Shown one piece after another: positions 55,229-62,848 of a stretch of 64,000 nucleotides of DNA (within the stretch, counting starts at the first letter, position 1; each line of letters starts with the position of its first letter). The stretch is from Bifidobacterium colobi (lineage in GTDB: Bacteria > Actinomycetota > Actinomycetes > Actinomycetales > Bifidobacteriaceae). The position numbers were made by a program, and so were the translations under genes. The stretch covers positions 310,001 to 374,000 of the forward strand of contig NZ_JAFEJU010000001.1 of assembly GCF_018555455.1 (NCBI RefSeq). The letters are read 5' to 3'. Under the pieces are notes generated by a model, which made no database searches, was not told the origin of the DNA, and saw nothing but the letters and a program-made list of their open reading frames with translations.

Positions 55229-57817
55229 TCAGTTATCGAAGTCGTAGAACGTGTATTCGTACTCAGACTTCGTATTGACCAACGCCTTGCCAGTGGCGCC
55301 GCTGGTATCGTCGGACATCAGTCTGCCGCCGCTCCACATTTTCATCTGATCGTCGAACTGCGAGAAATCAGTCGGATCCGGGTAGAACTTGAATTCCTCA
55401 CAGGTTTCCATACCCACCGGCTTGGTGACGGTTATCTTCACGCCGTTCTCAATGGAACTGCTGCCCACTGTGCCGTCGATTTTGAAAGCACTGGCATCGC
55501 ATTGCAACGTGTAGGTGCCATCGCTGTTCTTGGTGGCGGACTTGAACTTGCCGGTGAAATCTGACTGGCTGCGAGAACCGTTGGGGTAGCCGTCGCCGGT
55601 GAGTCCCATATCGGAATCGGAATACGAACCGGAGAACGTGCCGTCTTCGTTAATCTTCAAACCAGAGCCCCAAGCGCCAGCGCCGGAGCCGAGCCCGTAT
55701 TCGCCGGCCGCCTTGGCCATGGCCTCCTTGAAGACCGGATCCTGTTTGGCACTCGTAGAATCCTTGGACTCGGGCACCTTGATGTCCGCGTCGGGCATGG
55801 AATCCCAGTCGAGGTCGCCATTCTGCTCCACCAGATAGTAGACGCTGGAGTCGCTCGGGGCGGGCTTCATCTTAACCATCGTGTTGTCGACTCCGTAGCG
55901 GTTCGTTGGCACGAACGGATCGGGAGTCGTCGATGTGGCATCGTACGGCACGCTGGTCTTGCTGTACTGGGAGGAGTCACGCATCACGATGAACGGACGA
56001 TCCGTGTCCACCGTCTTCTGCTTCTTGGCCACCGTGAGCGAATCGGAGTCGAAGTAGCCGGAATCCTCCAGCGCCTTCACATCCGAGCCGACCGGGAAGT
56101 AGACCAGGAAGTCCTTCATCTCATAGGTCATGCCGGTATTGGTGTAGTTCGTGGTGTTGCCCATGCTTGCCCACGATTGCACCGTGCCGTTCACGCAGGA
56201 TTTGCCGGGGCCACTGGCATACGGCGTACTGCCGCAGTTCGGCAGGTCGGCGCCCGCATACAGCTCGAACATGCCCCAATCCTTGGTAATCAGATTGTTA
56301 GCCAAAGGCAGCTTGTCCGCAGACACGCCCGCACCAGGCTTAAGCATCACGCCACTGACATCCTGCGAATAATTGCCCAGACCAAGATTGTCCGCCAAAC
56401 TCGATGGCTCATGTCCCTTAATACTCATGAATCCACCGCCCGCACTTTCACCATACGTGTTTTGCGTAGCCTCAAGCGTGATGCAATCCTTGGATTGATC
56501 CTTCACCTCGCTCTTGCAGTACATGCCGATCATTGGTGTGGCATTGTTCTTCACAATAGTCAGACCATCATCGGTCCGCTGACTCAACAAATCCATATTG
56601 CTGGACTTATCCACGCCGTAATACAGCGTGACCGACGCGCCAGAGCTCAATGCGGAGCCCGGTGCCGGGTAGGAGCCGGAAATCTTGCCCACATACTGCT
56701 TGGAGGAGTAGTGCGGCTCAAGATCAACCGTGTACCCCTGCGATTGCAGAGCGCTCACGGCTTTATCCTTGTCCGCGCCCAGAATGTCGACTGAAATGCC
56801 ATCACCCTTAGAGGTCACGCCAATGTAGATGCCGTTCTCACGGTCGGCTTCGGGCAACGCCGTACCCGCCTCCGGGTAGGTGACGCCCACTTGGCCTTCC
56901 GGCGTCTTGCTGTCTTGCGCGATCACCACCTTCTTGTAATGCACCGGCACGCCCATGCTGCTGAAGGTGTTGACCACGTCCTGAGCCTTCTTGCCAATCG
57001 TGTCTTTCGGCACACCGGGACCGGCTGATTCCTGAATGGTGACCGTGGAGCCGGCCTTCACACGACTCCCCTGCTTCACGCCCTGGTAACCCAGGAATGT
57101 GCCGGAATCCTCACCGGAGAACACCGGTGTCGTCTTCACTTTGAAGCCCTTGTTTTCAAGCGCCGCAGTCACATCCTTGGCTTTGACCACCGACTTCTTC
57201 TTGCCGGATTTATCGGTGACTTCCTTGGCGATCGCACTGGTATCCGGCAGCGACTTGCCGCCCCAGACTTCCGCACGATAGGTAAGAAATACGGTAAGTC
57301 CAATAACCAGCAGAGCCACTACGGCAACGATGGCGATAATAATCGGCAGCAGCTTCTTATTCTTAGTCGCCTGACCATCTGGGGCATTGCCTGACGCTCC
57401 AGTGCCGGCATCGCCATCAGGTACGACTGGAGGAGGCGTCATCGCGTCAAGCACCGTCGAATCATTGGCAGGCTGCTGCGGCATAGGAATTGCCGACGCT
57501 ACCGGCTGCGGAGGCACGCTTGCTGCAGGCATGGGAATCGAGCCGGGCGTTGGCACAGACGTGGGCTGAGGCACCGGCGCTCCGGGCTGCGCAGACTGCG
57601 CCGGCATTGGTACCGGTCCAGGTACAGCGCCGGGCACTGGCACCGGGCCAGGAGCGGGCACCGAGCCAGCTGCCGCGCCGGCTTGCGGACTAGGAACTGG
57701 CGGCACCGCGCCACCGGGAGCGGGAACCGTCGAATCGGATGCGGGCAACAATGCGCCACAGTAATCACAGAATATGGCTCCGTCTTGGGCAGAGCCCCCA
57801 CATTTCGGACAAATCAT
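55229..57817 (-). CDS. Zinc-ribbon, PASTA-like membrane protein, paralogue 2
   Basis: This protein of about 862 residues has the same order as the protein at 51127: zinc ribbon (CPKCGGSAQDGAIFCDYCG), Pro/Gly/Ala-rich linker, membrane helix at about 157-178, PASTA-like repeats (KDVTAALENKGFKVKTTPVF and DKDKAVSALQSQGYTVDLEPHY), and a Cys-containing C-terminal beta domain. Near-identical segments include the AEVWGGKSLPDTSAIA stretch after the membrane helix and VKMKPAPSDS..YYLVE. It is on the opposite strand to its paralogue, with the phosphoesterase between them. AGAAGG precedes the ATG at 57817. No enzymatic domain is recognisable. Confidence 0.82.
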   Translation of the reverse strand: MICPKCGGSAQDGAIFCDYCGALLPASDSTVPAPGGAVPPVPSPQAGAAAGSVPAPGPVPVPGAVPGPVPMPAQSAQPGAPVPQPTSVPTPGSIPMPAASVPPQPVASAIPMPQQPANDSTVLDAMTPPPVVPDGDAGTGASGNAPDGQATKNKKLLPIIIAIVAVVALLVIGLTVFLTYRAEVWGGKSLPDTSAIAKEVTDKSGKKKSVVKAKDVTAALENKGFKVKTTPVFSGEDSGTFLGYQGVKQGSRVKAGSTVTIQESAGPGVPKDTIGKKAQDVVNTFSSMGVPVHYKKVVIAQDSKTPEGQVGVTYPEAGTALPEADRENGIYIGVTSKGDGISVDILGADKDKAVSALQSQGYTVDLEPHYSSKQYVGKISGSYPAPGSALSSGASVTLYYGVDKSSNMDLLSQRTDDGLTIVKNNATPMIGMYCKSEVKDQSKDCITLEATQNTYGESAGGGFMSIKGHEPSSLADNLGLGNYSQDVSGVMLKPGAGVSADKLPLANNLITKDWGMFELYAGADLPNCGSTPYASGPGKSCVNGTVQSWASMGNTTNYTNTGMTYEMKDFLVYFPVGSDVKALEDSGYFDSDSLTVAKKQKTVDTDRPFIVMRDSSQYSKTSVPYDATSTTPDPFVPTNRYGVDNTMVKMKPAPSDSSVYYLVEQNGDLDWDSMPDADIKVPESKDSTSAKQDPVFKEAMAKAAGEYGLGSGAGAWGSGLKINEDGTFSGSYSDSDMGLTGDGYPNGSRSQSDFTGKFKSATKNSDGTYTLQCDASAFKIDGTVGSSSIENGVKITVTKPVGMETCEEFKFYPDPTDFSQFDDQMKMWSGGRLMSDDTSGATGKALVNTKSEYEYTFYDFDN

Positions 57818-57910
57818 CTTCCGCCTTCTCTCCCGTGGGAATGATCTCTCAGTCAATCATTCTACTGTGGAAAGCGCGCGAATACCCGAAATATCAAGAC
57901 TTTGGGAAGA

Positions 57911-58531
57911 TCAGCGGAACAGACTCACGCCTCGGCGGGCAGCACAGTAGGCGTTGCCGAGCCACGTATGGCGGGAGTTCGGCCAAACTGCACCCAGGCG
58001 AGGCGCGTTCTGGCTCATCCAAATGCTCGGCACGCGGCCGTCGGCAGAGCGAGAACCAAGCAGATTGAAGCCGTTCTTGACCATCAACCATTCCGGGTGC
58101 TGGGTGGCGATGGCAAGGCCTTCTTCCAGCGTGAGCGGCAGTCGGTCGTCGGAATCGAGGAGCTTGCGGGCCACATCCGGCTCGCGATTGATGTAGCAGG
58201 TGCCGGTATGGGGGTCGACCACCAAGTAGAACGGTCCTTCCGGCGGCGTGAAACCGCTCACCGGCAGGAAGCTGGCGATATCGCGCGGGGGCATCGTAGT
58301 GAAACCGGCCATGCGGTTGATGGAGGTTCGCGCAATCAGCGATTCAGGCGAAACCAGCTCGCGCGTGGGCACCAGAAGAATGTTCGCGCCCAAATCGGAA
58401 TGTTCAAGCGCGCCGATAAGCGGACGGGCCAGTGCGCGGAATGCGGCGGCAGACATATCCGCCACATCCGGATATCCCAGAGCCACGATACGGTCAAGCT
58501 GTTTTTGCGCCTCTACTGATGCGATAGACAT
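57911..58531 (-). CDS. DUF5701-like protein
   Basis: This cytoplasmic protein of about 206 residues resembles actinobacterial DUF5701 proteins from memory. Signs are LDRIVALGYPDVADMSAAAFRALARPL at the N-terminus, LVPTRELVSPESLIAR, FYLVVDPHTG and the C-terminal IWMSQNAPRLGAVWPNSRHTWLGNAYCAARRG. I chose the ATG at 58531. The upstream frame is open but has no ribosome site and would overlap the asd promoter. Its function is unknown, and it is divergent from asd. Confidence 0.8.
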   Translation of the reverse strand: MSIASVEAQKQLDRIVALGYPDVADMSAAAFRALARPLIGALEHSDLGANILLVPTRELVSPESLIARTSINRMAGFTTMPPRDIASFLPVSGFTPPEGPFYLVVDPHTGTCYINREPDVARKLLDSDDRLPLTLEEGLAIATQHPEWLMVKNGFNLLGSRSADGRVPSIWMSQNAPRLGAVWPNSRHTWLGNAYCAARRGVSLFR

Positions 58532-58734
58532 ACCCACCAGCCTAGCAACGTGACGGCACAGGCGTTGTACGCCGTTCAGGTGCCGTCCAGCCCCGGCCTG
58601 CGTCATTCACCGTCATCATATGGGAAATACAGTGCCATCACAGTAGTGATTCCGTACAATAATGACCCGTATCCGGTCGCCGCTGTTTTGCACGACCGAG
58701 CGAAGTATTCGTTCTTTTGAGCCAGAAGGTAATC

Positions 58735-59829
58735 ATGTCCGAAAAATTGAAGGTCGGCATTCTTGGCGCCACCGGTATGGTGGGTCAGCGTTTCGTCACG
58801 TTGCTGGAGAATCACCCGTGGTTCGAAGTGGTCACTCTTGCCGCTTCCGCACATAGCGCCGGCAAGACGTACGAAGAGGCTGTGGGCGACCGTTGGAAGA
58901 TGGAAATGCCTATGCCCGAATACGCCAAGCACATGGTGGTTGTGGACGGCGACGATGCCGAAGCGGTTGCCGGCGGCGTGGATTTCATGTTCTCCGCGGT
59001 GAACATGCCGAAGGATCAGATTCGCGCAATCGAAGAGCGTTACGCCAAGACCGAAACCCCCGTGGTTTCCAACAACAGCGCACACCGTTGGACCCCGGAC
59101 GTGCCGATGGTGGTGCCGGAGATCAACCCGGAACACTTTGCGGTGATCGAGCACCAGCGCAAGCGTCTGGGCACCACGCGCGGCTTCATCGCCGTCAAGC
59201 CGAACTGCTCGATTCAGGCCTACACCCCGGCACTGGCCGCATGGAAGGAATTCGAGCCGCACGAGGTGGTCGTGAGCACGTATCAGGCCATTTCCGGCGC
59301 CGGCAAAACGTTCAAGGATTGGCCGGAAATGGTGGGTAACATCATTCCGTTCATCTCCGGCGAGGAAGCCAAGAGCGAGAAGGAGCCGCTCAAGGTGTTC
59401 GGTCATGTGGATGCCGAACGCGGTGAGATTGTGCCGTTCGATGGCCCGCTGAAGATCACCTCGCAGTGCATCCGCGTGCCTGTGCTGAACGGTCACACCG
59501 CCACCGTGTTCCTGAACTTCGGCAAGAAAGCTACTAAGGAAGAGCTCATCGACCGCTTGGTGAACTACACGTCTCAGGCCGCCGAGCTGGGTCTGCCGCA
59601 CGCTCCGAAGCACTTCATCCAGTACCTCACCGAGGATGACCGCCCGCAGGTCAAGTTGGATGTGGATTATGAGGGCGGCATGGGCGTTTCCATCGGCCGC
59701 CTGCGCGAGGATTCCATCTTCGATTGGAAGTTTGTGGGATTGGCCCACAACACCCTGCGCGGTGCAGCTGGTGGCGCACTGGAATGCGCCGAAATGCTGA
59801 AGGCCTTGGGCTACATCACCAAGAAGTAG
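58735..59829 (+). CDS. asd: Aspartate-semialdehyde dehydrogenase
   Basis: This enzyme of about 364 residues reduces aspartyl phosphate to aspartate semialdehyde for the lysine, threonine and methionine branch. It has an N-terminal nucleotide fold (KVGILGATGMVGQRFV), the catalytic Cys in VKPNCSIQAYTPAL and the GAGKTF and HTATVFL stretches. It belongs to the branch with the archaeal or fungal type of active-site loop. AGAAGG precedes the ATG at 58735. It is convergent with the aspartokinase genes. Confidence 0.95.
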   Translation: MSEKLKVGILGATGMVGQRFVTLLENHPWFEVVTLAASAHSAGKTYEEAVGDRWKMEMPMPEYAKHMVVVDGDDAEAVAGGVDFMFSAVNMPKDQIRAIEERYAKTETPVVSNNSAHRWTPDVPMVVPEINPEHFAVIEHQRKRLGTTRGFIAVKPNCSIQAYTPALAAWKEFEPHEVVVSTYQAISGAGKTFKDWPEMVGNIIPFISGEEAKSEKEPLKVFGHVDAERGEIVPFDGPLKITSQCIRVPVLNGHTATVFLNFGKKATKEELIDRLVNYTSQAAELGLPHAPKHFIQYLTEDDRPQVKLDVDYEGGMGVSIGRLREDSIFDWKFVGLAHNTLRGAAGGALECAEMLKALGYITKK

Positions 59830-59855
59830 CGCTGCAAAAGCATCAGAGATCAATT

Positions 59856-59901
59856 GAGATAGCCTGTTGTTGCATTATGCGGTGCAGCAACAGGCTATCT
59901 C
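59856..59901 (+). terminator. Terminator of asd
   Basis: GAGATAGCCTGTTGTTGCA (59856-59874) pairs with 59883-59901 over 19 bp with one G-T pair. It is followed by the large inverted-repeat element. Confidence 0.75.
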
Positions 59902-60100
59902 GTTTACGAGGGGTTGATTTGGCTTGTTCCGGAGGTCTATCTGCGTTACAAGGGGTTCCTTCTCAAGTAGCACCACTCTCAAAATGGCGTAATACCGTTG
60001 AAAGCACAACGTTCCTCACTGTGGTTTCGTCCTAGAAGAACCCCTTGTAACGCAGATAGATATTTCGAAAACCGAAAAACAACCCCTTGTAACGCAGAAA
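59902..60100. repeat. Large inverted-repeat element with four boxes, copy 2
   Basis: Direct boxes TTACGAGGGGT (59904) and TTACAAGGGGT (59946) are 42 bp apart, and inverted boxes ACCCCTTGTAA (60040 and 60082) are also 42 bp apart. The arms correspond to those of the element at 33674-33865, although the central ~70 bp differ. It has no open frame of note. Confidence 0.85.
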
Positions 60101-60121
60101 GCCCTCCACTCGGAGGGCTTT
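60098..60121. terminator. Terminator at the aspartokinase side
   Basis: AAAGCCCTCC (60098-60107) pairs with GGAGGGCTTT (60112-60121) around ACTC. The plus strand continues CTTATG and the minus strand CTGCG. It lies 49 bases after the small aspartokinase gene. Confidence 0.75.
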
Positions 60122-60169
60122 CTTATGTAGCAGCGCGAATGACGCAGTTAAACGCGCATCCGCACAGGC

Positions 60170-60736
60170 TCAGCGGCCTGTGCCGCCGTAGACCACGGCT
60201 TCAATCTGCTTGGCATCGAGGCCGTAGGCAGTGTGCAGTGCCTTCACCGCTTCGTTGAGCTGGTCGAGCGGCACCAGGGCGGCGATACGAATCTCGGAAG
60301 TGGAGATCATCAGCACATTGATGCCCTTATCGCTCAGTGCGCGGAAGAACTTGGCAGCCAGACCGGAGTGGGTCTTCATGCCAACGCCCACCACGGCCAC
60401 CTTGCCGACGTTGGTGTTGATGTCGAACGAGTGATAGCCCAGCTCCTCCTGCTTGTCGAGCAGCGTATCCTGCACCTGCTTGACTGAAGCTTCCGGCACC
60501 GTGAAGGAAATGTCGGCAGTGCCCACGGATGCGCCGGCCTGCACGATCATGTCCACGTTCACGCCTGCGCTGGCGAGCTCAGTGAACACCTTGGCGGCCA
60601 TGCCCGGCTCGTTCGGTACGCCGCGCACGGTGGCGAGTGCTTCGGAACGGTCGTGAGCGATACCGGAAATCACCGGAGCTTCAGGGCCGAGGTCGGGGAA
60701 CAGATCACCCATGGATTTTGCTTCTTCTTCAGTCAT
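60170..60736 (-). CDS. Aspartokinase regulatory part (ACT domains), separate gene
   Basis: This 188-residue protein matches the ACT-domain end of aspartokinase. The start PVISGIAHDRSEALATVRGVPNEPGMAAKVF and the later GKVAVVGVGMKTHSGLAAKFFRAL, then STSEIRIAALV, are characteristic. It ends in VVYGGTGR, as full-length LysC does. AAGG lies 6 bases before the ATG. It would bind lysine or threonine and control the kinase part encoded upstream at 60851, which lacks ACT domains. The two are in the same frame but separated by 114 bases with stop codons, and the intergenic part carries a dispersed repeat. In C. glutamicum the same region is also made as a separate beta subunit, from an internal start of lysC. 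Confidence 0.9.
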   Translation of the reverse strand: MTEEEAKSMGDLFPDLGPEAPVISGIAHDRSEALATVRGVPNEPGMAAKVFTELASAGVNVDMIVQAGASVGTADISFTVPEASVKQVQDTLLDKQEELGYHSFDINTNVGKVAVVGVGMKTHSGLAAKFFRALSDKGINVLMISTSEIRIAALVPLDQLNEAVKALHTAYGLDAKQIEAVVYGGTGR

Positions 60737-60786
60737 GTTTTGCCTTGTCTTGTTGAAAGTTTGTATTAGTACGTTATTGATGACTA

Positions 60787-60831
60787 CCCCTCAGTCCGCT
60801 CTCGCGGACAGTTCCCCTGGCAAGGGGAGCC
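60787..60831 (+). repeat. Twin-hairpin dispersed repeat at the aspartokinase split
   Basis: CCCCTCAGTCCGCTCTCGCG and GACAGTTCCCCTGGCAAGGG, then GAGCC, form two short hairpins in tandem. This is the cleanest copy of the family and occupies 45 of the 114 bases between the two aspartokinase genes. Confidence 0.85.
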
Positions 60832-60850
60832 GAAGAGGAGAGCTCGGGCC

Positions 60851-61615
60851 TCAGTCGATGTTTGGCAGCGTGCGCGGATCCACGCCTTCCGGCACCACCA
60901 GTGTGCCCGGGCGGTGTGAGAACGAGGAGCGCACATGCAGCGGCATGTTGAAGCGCTGGGCGTACTCCACGCAGCGCAGCGCCAGCACTTTGGAACCGCA
61001 AGATGCCATTTCAAGAATGGAATCGTAATCGATCACCGGGATGCGGCGGGCGGCAGGCACGATGCGCGGGTCGGCGGTGAAAATGCCGTCCACATCGGTG
61101 TAGATCTCGCAGATATCGGCGCCGAGGGCCACGGCGAGCGCCACGGCGGAGGTGTCTGAACCACCGCGGCCGAGCGTGGTGGCATCGCCCTTGGCATTAA
61201 TGCCCTGGAAGCCGGCCACAATGGCAATGTCGCCCAGCGAAAGCGCATTCTTCACACGGTCGGGCTTGACGGCCTTGATGTGCGCCGCGCCATAGCGGGC
61301 ATCGGTGAAGAAACCCGCCTGTTGACCGGTGAACGAGTGGGCACGGCTGCCTTCGGCGTGGATGGCCATGGCCAGCAGGCTCATGGAGATGCGTTCGCCT
61401 GCGGTCATGAGCATGTCCATCTCGCGCTCGGGCGGGTTGGAGTCGATGCTCAGCGCCTGATCGATGAGGTCGTCGGTGGTGTCGCCCATGGCGGAGACCA
61501 CCACGGCCACCTTGTTGCCCTTTTTCTCTGTCTCAACAACGCGCTTGGCCACACGCTTGATCGAATCGGTATCGGCGACCGACGAGCCGCCGTACTTCTG
61601 TACGATGAGAGCCAC
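60851..61615 (-). CDS. lysC: Aspartokinase catalytic part (alpha), lacking ACT domains
   Basis: This 254-residue protein is the amino-acid-kinase half of aspartate kinase. It starts [23 protein letters not shown] and contains the aspartate-binding [27 protein letters not shown] and [14 protein letters not shown]. It ends with [18 protein letters not shown], where the ACT domains begin in the single-gene form. The start is a GTG at 61615 with AAGGA 6 bases upstream. It forms with the downstream ACT-domain gene a two-subunit aspartokinase. It phosphorylates aspartate in the lysine and threonine pathway. Whether it is active without the partner cannot be told from sequence. Confidence 0.92.
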   Translation of the reverse strand: MALIVQKYGGSSVADTDSIKRVAKRVVETEKKGNKVAVVVSAMGDTTDDLIDQALSIDSNPPEREMDMLMTAGERISMSLLAMAIHAEGSRAHSFTGQQAGFFTDARYGAAHIKAVKPDRVKNALSLGDIAIVAGFQGINAKGDATTLGRGGSDTSAVALAVALGADICEIYTDVDGIFTADPRIVPAARRIPVIDYDSILEMASCGSKVLALRCVEYAQRFNMPLHVRSSFSHRPGTLVVPEGVDPRTLPNID

Positions 61616-61797
61616 TGTTGTCCTTCGTTCTTCTCTTGGGGCTGGACGGTAGGCTCAATGTTCGGCACTGCCCTACTATCCCGGGTTTTGCGCTTTATTC
61701 TACGTAAGCGGCACGATTATAAGGATTGCGGGCACTGCTGCACGTCCGTTCACCCATCATGCGGACGGTCAGGCAGCCCCAGCCCCTCTCTTCATGC
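61616..61797. other. Intergenic stretch without recognised features
   Basis: This part of the gap holds the lysC promoter region on the minus strand (including TAAAGCGCAAAAC at about 61690) and no gene or repeat that I can support. Confidence 0.3.
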
Positions 61798-61956
61798 CGC
61801 ATTACCCGGAATCCGTCGCAATGGGCCCCATCCACCGCCGCATTCCCCGAATTGCGTCGTGGAACATACCGTGAAACACCCCTTTTGCGCTACATTCCCC
61901 AGAATCCGTCGCAAAAGAGGCCACTCAGTAACGCATTCCCCGGAATCCGTCGCGAA
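61798..61956. repeat. Cluster of ATTCCCCGGAATCCGTCGC repeats
   Basis: Boxes of the type CGCATT(C/A)CCCGGAATCCGTCGC occur at 61798-61820, 61839-61859 (variant), 61888-61914 and 61931-61956. The segment from TGCGTCGTGGAACAT to TTTTGCGCTACATTCC matches the reverse complement of about 19852-19919 closely. The two clusters are therefore one family in opposite orientation. Confidence 0.85.
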
Positions 61957-62176
61957 GAAGATGCGGGATAGTGCGGGATAGGCGCGGGGCAGAGACTCGG
62001 CAAATGCGAGGCAGATGCATGTAAATGCAGACAGAGGCAAGCAGATGAATACTTGATGAACTTACGCAGCGAACCGGTTTGCTGCCCTCCACAGGCCAGC
62101 GTTGCGCCATACCATTGAAGTACGTCGTGGTAGTTGCAATCGGCGCACCGTCATTAGATTAGCAAGGAGGCCCATG

Positions 62177-62539
62177 ATGGCCGGCAAAAAGGATCACTCA
62201 TTCAACTACTGGAAGATGAATTACCGGGGTCGATTCCGCCGTACCAAAGTCATGGTGCCGATTGCCATCGTGGTCTGCGTGGCCCTGCTGGTGCTCGGAT
62301 GGGCTTCTGATGAGCTCGTGAAATCCGTGATCTGGGTTGTCATCATCGCGGCAGTCACGGCTTGGCAGTATGTCTTCACCAAGAAGAAGGCCGCCGAGGA
62401 AGAAGCCCAGGAAGCCGCCCAGGCTCAGGCACAGGCTGCGGCAGCGCAGCAGCAGTACGCTCAGCCTGCACAGTACCCGCAGAGCAACGTACCGGGCGCT
62501 CCGACAACTCCGCAGAACTTTGGCAATAACGCGCAGTAA
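62177..62539 (+). CDS. Small two-helix membrane protein, Ala/Gln-rich tail
   Basis: I do not recognise this 120-residue protein. It has a basic N-terminus (RGRFRRTKVMV) followed by two membrane helices (VPIAIVVCVALLVLGWA, and SVIWVVIIAAVTAWQYVF). A charged KKKAAEEEAQEAAQAQAQAAAA stretch and a Gln/Pro/Asn-rich C-terminus then follow, both probably cytoplasmic. AAGGAGG lies at 62164-62170. Two ATGs (62174 and 62177) follow; the second has the better distance. The tail resembles that of the DUF805 protein in composition only. Confidence 0.75.
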   Translation: MAGKKDHSFNYWKMNYRGRFRRTKVMVPIAIVVCVALLVLGWASDELVKSVIWVVIIAAVTAWQYVFTKKKAAEEEAQEAAQAQAQAAAAQQQYAQPAQYPQSNVPGAPTTPQNFGNNAQ

Positions 62540-62755
62540 GCAATCAGCAAGCTGCGCACAATGATGCAACACTGCAGTGGCTGCAACACTGTAGTCCCGA
62601 AGCAATCGCTGTACATGATTCTTTCAGATGATTGCCCTGGGACTTTGAGGCAAACGCATCAGACCACTCAGGTTCAAGCGCTTATATAAGAACTACCGGC
62701 AAACAACACCGGCAACATAATTGAACCCCCTTCTTCTTCCTCTCTCCTTCTCTTG
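62540..62755 (+). ncRNA. Untranslated stretch that may be a 3' UTR or small RNA
   Basis: This 216-base stretch has no open frame of note. It ends directly at a strong terminator on the plus strand. It contains TTATAT near 62680, followed by a CT-rich segment at 62730-62755. It could be a long 3' UTR of the preceding gene or a separate small RNA starting near 62690. Confidence 0.3.
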
Positions 62756-62796
62756 AAAGAGCCCGGCTGCACGCACCTCGCAGCCGGGCTCTTTTT
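62756..62796 (+). terminator. Strong terminator
   Basis: AAAGAGCCCGGCTGC (62756-62770) pairs with 62780-62794, and the plus strand continues with TTTTT. The left side is A-rich only by three bases, so it mainly serves the plus strand. Confidence 0.9.
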
Positions 62797-62848
62797 CTAT
62801 GCCACGTCGGTATGCCACGTCGGTAATATGACAGGCGATACCGAGGCG

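Noticed and set aside
60737..60850. Readthrough of a single stop or a frameshift to make full-length aspartokinase
   Set aside because: Besides the TGA at 60851-60853 there is a second in-frame TGA at 60791-60793, and the second gene has its own ribosome site. Two separate subunits are simpler.
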